A stretch of DNA of 49,812 bases from Bacteroidales bacterium (lineage in GTDB: Bacteria; Bacteroidota; Bacteroidia; Bacteroidales; UBA932): assembly GCA_022653735.1 (NCBI GenBank), contig JALCSU010000013.1, positions 1 to 49,812 of the forward strand, in the 5' to 3' direction. The notes below the pieces were generated by a model. That model was not told the origin of the DNA and searched no databases. It was given only the letters and a program-made list of their open reading frames with translations. Each line of letters opens with the position of its first letter. Within the stretch, counting starts at the first letter, position 1. The position numbers were made by a program, and so were the translations under genes. Positions 44,020 through 49,812 of this stretch are shown here, one piece after another.

Positions 44020-45051
44020 TTATGGCTTGAGGGGATTGCGGTCGGATTTGAACCATTCTATGAACCGGCCTATGCCTTCGTGGAGTGTCACGGATGGCTT
44101 GTAGCCAAGGTCATGCTCGAGGGCGGAGGTGTCTGCATAGGTCTGAAGCACGTCTCCGGGCTGCATTGGCAGGAATATCTTTTCGGCAGGCTTGCCCATC
44201 GCAGATTCAATCTCGCTGATGAAATCCATGAGCCTGACTGGATTAGAGCAGCCGATGTTATATGCCTTGAAAAATCCGGCCCCATTGGATGCCACCCTGT
44301 CCGGTTCGTAATCAATAGCCTTTATGGTGCCGCTGACAATGTCGGAGATGTAGGTGAAGTCCCTCATCATGTTCCCGTTGTTGAACACCTTGATGGGCTC
44401 TCCCTTGCTGATTGCCGTGGCAAACAGCATAGGCGACATGTCCGGCCTGCCCCAAGGACCATACACGGTGAAATAGCGCAGCCCTATTGCTGAGAAACCA
44501 TAAAGATGGGTGTAGGAATATGCCAGCAGCTCATTCGATTTCTTGGTGGCAGCGTAAAGGCTGACGGGGGAGTCGGTCTTGAAATCCTCCCTGAACGGGA
44601 CTTCTTTCTGGTCGCCATAGATTGAACTTGAAGAAGCAAAAACCAGATGTCCGACCTTAAAATTCCTGCACGCCTCCAGAATGTTGAAGAAACCCTCTAT
44701 GTTGCTTTTAATATAAGAATATGGGTTTGTGATGGAATATCTCACGCCTGCCTGAGCCGCCAGGTTCATGACCTTGTCGAAGTCTTCCTTCTTGAAAAGC
44801 GAATCGATGCTCTCTTTGTCGCAGAGGTCCATCCTTACGAAACGCAAATTAGCATATTCATAGCTCTTTACGATGTCCCCTTCTATGAAAGGCTTGCGCA
44901 GCCCATTGGCTTCCAGCCTCCCATATTTCAGCGCCACGTCGTAATATTCATTGATATTGTCCAGCCCGACGACCTCGTCGCCCCTTTCAGCGAGCGCCCT
45001 GCATAATGCGGAACCAATGAAGCCGGCAGCTCCCGTAACCAGAATTTTCAT
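44020..45051 (-). CDS. NAD-dependent sugar-nucleotide epimerase, UDP-glucuronate 4-epimerase type
   Basis: A 343-residue short-chain dehydrogenase-type protein. It opens MKILVTGAAGFIGSAL (GxxGxxG NAD site), with DNINEYYDVALKYGRLE characteristic of the CapI/GAE branch that interconverts UDP-glucuronate and UDP-galacturonate. Catalytic SSSSIYG and YAATK follow, and LRYFTVYGPWGRPDM is the sugar-nucleotide-binding stretch. It is the last gene of the operon with the ArnT-like transferase (33-nt gap). It probably makes the donor sugar, perhaps UDP-GalA, for the membrane glycosyltransferases. Other UDP-hexose 4-epimerase specificities remain possible. Cytosolic. Confidence 0.85.
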   Translation of the reverse strand: MKILVTGAAGFIGSALCRALAERGDEVVGLDNINEYYDVALKYGRLEANGLRKPFIEGDIVKSYEYANLRFVRMDLCDKESIDSLFKKEDFDKVMNLAAQAGVRYSITNPYSYIKSNIEGFFNILEACRNFKVGHLVFASSSSIYGDQKEVPFREDFKTDSPVSLYAATKKSNELLAYSYTHLYGFSAIGLRYFTVYGPWGRPDMSPMLFATAISKGEPIKVFNNGNMMRDFTYISDIVSGTIKAIDYEPDRVASNGAGFFKAYNIGCSNPVRLMDFISEIESAMGKPAEKIFLPMQPGDVLQTYADTSALEHDLGYKPSVTLHEGIGRFIEWFKSDRNPLKP

Positions 45052-45084
45052 ATTCGTAAAAAATTAGCAAGGCAAAGTTAGTCT

Positions 45085-46773
45085 TTATGAGGGATTTTCG
45101 GAAGCGGGAGGAGCCTCATTCTGCTCATTTCCGAAGAAAACCAAGGCATATGGGCCGTGCCAGTCAATCAGGTTCCCGTTCTGCTCGCACCATCCTAGAA
45201 AACCCTTCCGGAGCATCTTGTCCGAAACTATCAGAGTAACAGGTTTCTGCAATGTCCCATTCGCCAAGTCGTTCTTGAAAGCGGTCGTGTCCTTGGCGTA
45301 GTCCTTTGCAATCTTCCTGTGGATGTAAACGTCGATGTTCTCCGGCCTCCTGACATTTATGGCAGCCACATTCGTCCCCTCTGGAATGGCCTTGCAGAAA
45401 TTCCCGTAGCCTATGATGTCATTAATCTGACTCATCTGGAATGATGCCGAATAGACTGTCAGCAACCACCCTAGTGCCAGCCAGATTATGCTTTTCTGCC
45501 ATTGCCGTTTCCAGAACAGCATAATGAGCGACATAGCGCCGCCGATCAGCATCATGACTAGAGCCGCAGTCGTGAAATTGCTCTGAAGGAAAGGATAGCC
45601 GCTCAGAATCTTATGCAGGGCAGGGATGGAGTCAGTCCTGAAAACTATTATCAGGGCGACCGCAGTAAGGCAGATGAGTCCTGCCGTGATTGCCAGCAGA
45701 ATATTCATCCAATTCCGCCACCCAATGCGCTTCACGGTGAGGTAGAAACCGTAAATGGCGAATGGCACCAAAGGCATCAAGTAGAGGATGTGCTTTGAAC
45801 TAATGATGCAAAGCATCAGGAAAGTGACCCAAAGGCTTATAAGGAATATTTTTTCGTCGTCCGACTTCTCTCCCGTTTTCATCTTGCGAGGGCTCAGGAG
45901 ACCCGCTAAAAGCACTGGGAAGACCAGAATGCTATAAGGAAAGATAGTCAGCCATATATTCTTAAGATAGTAATATATTGGCTCATTATGGTGGAAAGAG
46001 TTCACCGCCCTGCCGAAAGTCTGGTGCACCGTGAGGTCGTAAAGATATTCCTTTCCCCCTGGCTCAACTACCACCCCAAGGAACCAGAGAGCACAGAGAC
46101 TTGCAATAACGCCTAATGTCTTAATCCCCAAATATCTTCCCAGTTTCTTCGCCTCTTTTTTCATGAGCAGGAACACCAGAATCACCAGAATTGGCATCAG
46201 TAGGCCGACAGGACCCTTGGTGAAAATGGCTAGGAATATCCAAAGCGGCAGCAGCCAGCTCTGAAACTTAGAGTTACCCCGTCCTGAATACATTAGATGA
46301 AATGAATATAGCGCCAGCACTATGAACATGGTCATCATCATGTCCATCCTGAAATAGAAGCTGAGGGTGAGGAAAAGACCCGAAGAGCATAGCATCAACG
46401 CCATTGCGGCTCTGTCCAAAGCATTTTTCTTGTCATCCACGAATATCCACTTGTCTAGCACGGCGACGGTGATGAATGCGGGAATCAGCCCTAACATGCT
46501 AAGCAAGAATATGTTGTGGCCGCCTGCAAGTTTTTTCAGCAATATGATGAGCCAGATGTAAAGCGGAGGCTTGTCTGCGTAAGGCTCGCCATGATTCGTT
46601 AATATGAATATATGGTCGTTCTCTATCGTCTCGTCTGCAATGCTAAGGTAACGCAGCTCGTTCATTGGAGTGAAATCTCTCTGCGTCAAGATAGGCATGA
46701 GACATATTATCACTGTGAGGAAGACAAAGGGAAGGGGATGTCTTCTCAATATGCTGTCATTGCTTTTCGGCAT
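45085..46773 (-). CDS. Polyprenyl-phosphate-sugar-dependent glycosyltransferase (GT83/ArnT-like, GT39 superfamily)
   Basis: A 562-residue membrane protein with about 11-13 hydrophobic segments and a periplasmic C-terminal domain. The first periplasmic loop carries DFTPMNELRYLSIADE (the DE-type motif that holds the metal/substrate) and GEPYADKPPLYIWLI (K-P-P-L-Y, as in ArnT). These enzymes move a sugar from undecaprenyl phosphate to lipid A, core or another acceptor on the periplasmic face. Its start overlaps the end of the LAB_N gene by 17 bp, so the two are tightly coupled. Sugar identity is unknown; the epimerase downstream suggests a uronic acid. Confidence 0.85.
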   Translation of the reverse strand: MPKSNDSILRRHPLPFVFLTVIICLMPILTQRDFTPMNELRYLSIADETIENDHIFILTNHGEPYADKPPLYIWLIILLKKLAGGHNIFLLSMLGLIPAFITVAVLDKWIFVDDKKNALDRAAMALMLCSSGLFLTLSFYFRMDMMMTMFIVLALYSFHLMYSGRGNSKFQSWLLPLWIFLAIFTKGPVGLLMPILVILVFLLMKKEAKKLGRYLGIKTLGVIASLCALWFLGVVVEPGGKEYLYDLTVHQTFGRAVNSFHHNEPIYYYLKNIWLTIFPYSILVFPVLLAGLLSPRKMKTGEKSDDEKIFLISLWVTFLMLCIISSKHILYLMPLVPFAIYGFYLTVKRIGWRNWMNILLAITAGLICLTAVALIIVFRTDSIPALHKILSGYPFLQSNFTTAALVMMLIGGAMSLIMLFWKRQWQKSIIWLALGWLLTVYSASFQMSQINDIIGYGNFCKAIPEGTNVAAINVRRPENIDVYIHRKIAKDYAKDTTAFKNDLANGTLQKPVTLIVSDKMLRKGFLGWCEQNGNLIDWHGPYALVFFGNEQNEAPPASENPS

Positions 46774-47413
46774 TCTCTTTCTTTTTTGAAGAATACCATA
46801 TCATTAAATTGCGAGTGTAGGCGATGAAGCCGAAGGATTGACCTAGAATGAGCACAGGGTCTTTTCTGAATATTCCGTAAGATATTATGACTGCCGAGCC
46901 GAAGAGGCTTATCATCCAGAACCCTGCAGGCAGCACGGATTCATGTTTCTTCTCTGAATATGCCCACTGGTAGATGAAGCGCAGAGTGAATATTATTTGC
47001 CCTGCAGAGCCATAGATGACCATCCAGAGTGGTATGTCTGCATTGTTGAGGAATTTGCTGAGGAACGAACCGGCATCTTTCAAGAGAAGAATCACGGCGG
47101 CAGCAGGGGTGAGCAGGAGCACAGCTTTAAGAATGGCGTGGAGCTTCTTCCAGACTCCTTTCGCATTCAGGTTCCAGAGGTAAATGTAATATGAAATCAG
47201 CTGTCCGAGGATAATTGAGAAGTCGTTTCGCAAGACTCCGTAGAAAAACATGGTCCAGGAGCCTATTACGCTGAAAACCCAATAAGAGGTGGGGGATGAA
47301 ACTTTCTTTGATTTCTCTGACAGGAACCACTGCAGCAGCGTGCGCGCAGTGAAAAAGAACTGGGCAATGAACCCTATCGTGAATATCAGCCAGTTTGGTA
47401 TCCCTTGGAACAT
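46757..47413 (-). CDS. Membrane protein with two LAB_N (lipid A biosynthesis N-terminal) domains
   Basis: A 218-residue inner-membrane protein with about six or seven helices. The same module appears twice: first WLIFTIGFIAQFFFTARTLLQWF, YWVFSVIGSWTMFFYGVLRND, then IIFTLRFIYQWAYSEKK, FWMISLFGSAVIISYGIFRKD. Each copy has the Q-W and F-W/G patterns of the LAB_N family. Small proteins of this family occur beside polyprenyl-phosphate glycosyltransferases and are thought to act in lipid-linked sugar handling, perhaps flipping; this is not proven. It lies between the GT2 and ArnT-like genes. Confidence 0.82.
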   Translation of the reverse strand: MFQGIPNWLIFTIGFIAQFFFTARTLLQWFLSEKSKKVSSPTSYWVFSVIGSWTMFFYGVLRNDFSIILGQLISYYIYLWNLNAKGVWKKLHAILKAVLLLTPAAAVILLLKDAGSFLSKFLNNADIPLWMVIYGSAGQIIFTLRFIYQWAYSEKKHESVLPAGFWMISLFGSAVIISYGIFRKDPVLILGQSFGFIAYTRNLMIWYSSKKKENAEKQ

Positions 47414-47438
47414 ATTATTCAGTCATTGCGGTTTGGCT

Positions 47439-48212
47439 TCAGGATTCAGTCTGGCTCAGCCCTTGGCCGCCTGCCGTGGAGATGTTGTCGTCGCCGACCT
47501 TGTAGTTGATGTAACGAGGCTTCATCCATCTGTATGCGAAGCAATCATTGAATGGACCGATAAGCCTGTTCCATAGGTGATATTTAGATTTTCCTGCCGT
47601 GCGGGGGAAATGCCTCACCGGAACCTGCTCGTAAGAGCCGCCTTCTTGCAGCAGCACCAGCGCAGGCAGGAATCGGTGCATCCCCTTGAACATTGGAATG
47701 CGTTTCGCCACATCTGCGTGCAAGACTTTCAACGGGCATCCAGTGTCTGTGGCGCCATCGTGAGTCATCATCTTGCGGAAACCGTTGGCGATTTTCGACT
47801 GCATATTCTTGAAGAATGAGTCTTTTCGATTCGCCCTTATCCCTATGACCATGCTATAGCGGTCGATGTCTTTCAGCAGCAGGTTGAAGTCTTCCGGAGC
47901 AGTCTGCAGGTCGGCATCGATGTAACCCACGAGTTTCGATTCGCAATAGTCGAAGCCAGCCTTGATGGCCGCGCTCAGCCCGCAATTCTTCACGAAACTG
48001 ATGTAATAGAAATCATGGTTACGCTCGCATGCGGCCTTTATCCCTTCTAGGCTCATATCCTTCGACCCATCGTTCACGAACAGAACGCAGGCCTTCCGCA
48101 CCGCTTTCTGGAGATAATCGGCCAGAGTCTTCTCCAGCCTCTCCATATTGTCCTCCTCGTTATACACTGGGACAACTATCGTGAACTCGTAGTCTGCGGT
48201 CTTATTCGCCAT
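47439..48212 (-). CDS. GT2 glycosyltransferase, polyprenyl-phosphate sugar synthase type (ArnC/DPM1-like)
   Basis: A 257-residue cytosolic-face glycosyltransferase starting at the ATG at 48212 (48218 is in frame and two codons earlier). FTIVVPVYNEEDNM opens a GT-A fold, VNDGSKD binds nucleotide, and GYIDADLQTAPED carries the DxD metal motif. KNCGLSAAIKAGFDY and FKGMHRFLPALV match dolichol/undecaprenyl-phosphate sugar synthases. There are no C-terminal membrane helices, unlike GtrB or ArnC of E. coli. It should load a nucleotide sugar onto undecaprenyl phosphate as the first step of the pathway encoded by this operon. It is the first gene, with a full promoter. Confidence 0.87.
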   Translation of the reverse strand: MANKTADYEFTIVVPVYNEEDNMERLEKTLADYLQKAVRKACVLFVNDGSKDMSLEGIKAACERNHDFYYISFVKNCGLSAAIKAGFDYCESKLVGYIDADLQTAPEDFNLLLKDIDRYSMVIGIRANRKDSFFKNMQSKIANGFRKMMTHDGATDTGCPLKVLHADVAKRIPMFKGMHRFLPALVLLQEGGSYEQVPVRHFPRTAGKSKYHLWNRLIGPFNDCFAYRWMKPRYINYKVGDDNISTAGGQGLSQTES

Positions 48213-48255
48213 AATCATTCATTTTATAGGCCGAAAAACATTGTCAATTATCGTG

Positions 48256-48288
48256 CAAATTTATAAATAAAGAAATTAGAACTGCAAA
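48256..48288 (-). promoter_or_regulatory. Bacteroidota promoter of the envelope-glycosylation operon
   Basis: On the minus strand TTTG (48285-48288), a 21-nt spacer and TAAATTTG (48256-48263) match the consensus exactly. The leader to the ATG at 48212 would be about 40 nt. The 13-bp repeat array begins 76 bp upstream of the -33 box. Confidence 0.8.
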
Positions 48289-48363
48289 CAATATCAAAAA
48301 TTACCTAATATAAAACTAGTTTTGCCCATTTTATACATAGCTATTATTCAAGCCCCCCTTGAG

Positions 48364-48724
48364 CCGCCCTATTTAGCCGTTTTACTTAGTCACACTATTT
48401 GGCCGCCCTATTCAGCCGTTTTACTTAGCCGCCCTATTTAGCCGCCCTATTCAGCCGTTTTACTTAGCCGCCCTATTTAGCCGCCCTATTCAGCCGTTTT
48501 ACTTGCCGTCCTATTTAGTCGTTTTATTTAGCCGACCTATTTAGCCGACCTATTTAGCCGCCCTATTCAGCCGTTTTACTTGCCGCCCTATTTAGTCGTT
48601 TTATTTAGCCGACCTATTTAGCCGTTTTACTTAGCCGCCCTATTCAGCCGTTTTACTTGCCGTCCTATTTAGTCGTTTTATTTAGCCGCCCTATTTAGCC
48701 GTTTTATTTAGCCGACCTATTTAG
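48364..48724. repeat. Tandem array of 28 units of a 13-bp repeat
   Basis: The unit consensus is CCGCCCTATTTAG. I count 28 consecutive units, 25 of 13 bp and three of 12 bp (those ending ACTTG), 361 bp in total with no spacers. Two classes recur: CCG(C/A/T)CCTATT(T/C)AG and (C/T)CGTTTTA(C/T)TTAG. The CATTCAG-type unit (CCGCCCTATTCAG) is always followed by CCGTTTTACTTAG or its 12-bp form (five of five), so duplication has occurred in larger blocks, often 39 bp. All frames meet stops, so it does not code. It lies upstream of the glycosylation operon promoter. Function unknown. Confidence 0.9.
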
Positions 48725-48830
48725 CCGTAAGTTTCCATAGGCGGTAATTTATTTATCGCTAAAGACTAACGAGCCATCTGCGTTCAGTCTGCCTTGCTGG
48801 TCGGCAGAGGACCGTGCGAGGGATCAGGCG

Positions 48831-49213
48831 CAAAAACCTGTGTTCAAGAATGCACCACGTCATCCTTAACTGTACACCCCGTCTTCCCGAATTACCCACC
48901 AAGTCATCCAGCACGACCCACCCCGTCATCCCGAACGTCCCACCAAGTCATCCAGCACGACCCACAACGTCATCCCGAACGTTCCACCAAGTCATCCAGC
49001 ACGACCCACCCCGTCATCCTGAACGTTCCACCAAGTCATCCAGCACGACCCACAACGTCATCCCGAACGTTCCACCAAGTCATCCAGCACGACCCACCCC
49101 GTCATCCCGAACGTTCCTCCAAGTCATCCAGCACGACCCACAACGTCATCCTGAACTTGATTCAGGATCTGTTCTTCGCAAGCCTAGATTCCGGATCGAG
49201 TCCGGAATGGCGG
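48831..49213. repeat. 14-unit array of a 22-bp repeat joined to a dispersed two-hairpin element
   Basis: CAAAAACCTGTGTTCAAGAAT (split motif 48831-48851; shared with the ends of 27274-27769) leads into 14 units of exactly 22 bp (48853-49160), each built around GTCATCC. Units alternate: one type has CACCAAGTCATCCAG, the other CACCCCGTCATCC or CACAACGTCATCC. The latter two also alternate, which gives 44-bp and 88-bp superperiods. The last unit runs into a two-hairpin element (49145-49213) that aligns with the reverse complement of 5301-5363. The open frames across it are repeat artefacts. Confidence 0.85.
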
Positions 49214-49722
49214 GGATAAACGAGCCCAGATTCCTGGTCAAGCCCGGATTGAGGAAGATGAATGAATACGTTTGTCATCGTGAAAAACGGGGCTTCCGGT
49301 AACGCTGTAGTCACTGTGGTCGCTGTAGTCACAAAGGATTCATCCAAGCCCTCGCCCATAAGGACATTTATCGGCAACGGTATAGTGCCACCGGCTGGCT
49401 TGTAATGAAGGGCTGCATCGCCCACCCTGTTCACAGAACAGGGGTTGGCAATGCGAATAGTCTCCTCAGCGCTTATAATGAATATCACCATTGCCTACGA
49501 TTGTGAATAGTCACAACCTCTCTTCAAAGTTTTACAAAACCTTGTAGATGATGTGAATAAAGAATCGCATACGTATATTCAAGCCCTCCGGAAAACGTGT
49601 CTCGCAAAACGCCGTCGAGGCAGGCTGCACAGAAGTGCGTAAGGAAGGGCATGTCTTGACATCGGGGCCTCCCAAGAGCCACGTTGTAAGCGTCTCTGGG
49701 ATGGCGTAGGCGGGTGATAAAG
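49214..49722. other. Gene-free stretch, no supported feature
   Basis: Only short open frames of non-coding character are present. CTGTAGTCAC occurs twice near 49305-49335. No RNA gene or promoter could be supported. Confidence 0.45.
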
Positions 49723-49747
49723 AGAGCAGGGTCATACGCCCTGCTCT
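49723..49747 (-). terminator. Terminator hairpin overlapping a stop codon
   Basis: AGAGCAGGG (49723-49731) and CCCTGCTCT (49739-49747) are a perfect 9-bp GC-rich stem with a 7-nt loop. On the minus strand it is followed by CTTTATC. The TGA stop of the partial gene is in the loop. On the plus strand it would be followed by AGTTTT, so it could work in both directions. Confidence 0.6.
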
Positions 49748-49812
49748 AGTTTTGTCCAGCGGTCCGGGAGGAGTTCGCGGAAGGCATCCGGCGGTGCTCC
49801 GTTGGGCATCGC
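49732..49812 (-). CDS. 3' end of an unidentified gene
   Basis: Only 26 codons before the TGA are inside the window. The ending PPDAFRELLPDRWTKLEQGV has ordinary coding character, and the stop sits in the loop of a strong hairpin, which supports a real gene end. No family can be named from so little sequence. The two other minus-strand frames through the same bases are also open for a while, so the frame choice rests mainly on the terminator. Confidence 0.4.
   Translation of the reverse strand, partial: AMPNGAPPDAFRELLPDRWTKLEQGV

Noticed and set aside
48364..49160. CRISPR array
   Set aside because: Both arrays are head-to-tail repeats without unique spacers, units are too short, and no cas genes are present.
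48794..49302. Two long overlapping plus-strand open frames with repeated HPARPT / SSSTTH-type residues
   Set aside because: They run through the 22-bp array; lack of stops follows from the repeat itself. No start context, and the translations are pure repeat.
49162..49491. Minus-strand open frame of 109 codons
   Set aside because: Its C-terminal part (SGLDPESRLAKN) is the translated dispersed repeat, and the rest has no recognisable domain or promoter.
49532..49735. Minus-strand open frame of 67 codons starting in the terminator hairpin
   Set aside because: Low-complexity translation, start inside a terminator stem, and competing open frames on the same strand; no support.

Overview
The window looks like a chromosomal segment of a Bacteroidales bacterium, probably a gut or rumen species. 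Evidence seen in the sequence: a SusC/SusD pair behind a hybrid two-component regulator, many lipoproteins with Bacteroidota-style lipoboxes, two GH106-type glycosidases, and several promoters of the TTTG / TAnnTTTG type instead of the E. coli -35/-10. No rRNA, tRNA, CRISPR array or complete insertion sequence was found.

Layout. 1-9383: glycan and nucleoside catabolism. A sugar permease fragment and a nucleoside hydrolase lipoprotein end at a clear terminator. Two large GH106-type (alpha-L-rhamnosidase family) enzymes follow, flanking an alpha/beta-hydrolase esterase and the deletion remnant of a second hydrolase. 9399-11808: ftsH with a coupled small acyltransferase-like gene. 12050-18133: a heavy-metal efflux operon (His/Cys-rich DUF6769-type protein, CzcB, CzcA, TolC-like channel), facing a ridA-ZIP transporter pair. 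19425-22458: nfnA-nfnB-prsW operon. 22570-23428: a lipoprotein thioredoxin and a MarR-type regulator behind a promoter bracketed by two near-identical palindromes. 23523-27247: HrpB helicase, a DnaQ-like exonuclease and a GNAT acetyltransferase.

27248-28277 is gene-free. It holds a MITE-like inverted-repeat segment and the 3' end and terminator of the next operon. 28278-43866 is a polysaccharide-utilisation-type locus read on the minus strand: sensor/regulator (HTCS), SusC, SusD, a modular lipoprotein, a lipoprotein metallopeptidase of the basic-secretory-protein type, a coiled-coil/Big_2 lipoprotein, and a fimbrillin-like lipoprotein split by an in-frame amber codon. It has no recognisable glycosidase or lyase. 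The likely target is therefore a protein, glycopeptide or other non-standard polymer.

44020-48212 is a minus-strand operon for glycosylating an envelope lipid: a polyprenyl-phosphate glycosyltransferase (GT2), a double LAB_N membrane protein, an ArnT/GT83-like transferase and a UDP-glucuronate 4-epimerase. It has a textbook promoter. Upstream are two unusual tandem arrays: 28 units of a 13-bp repeat, and 14 units of a 22-bp repeat with an 88-bp superperiod. The 22-bp array runs into a dispersed two-hairpin element also found at 5301-5363. The window closes with the 3' end of an unidentified minus-strand gene whose stop codon lies inside its own terminator hairpin.
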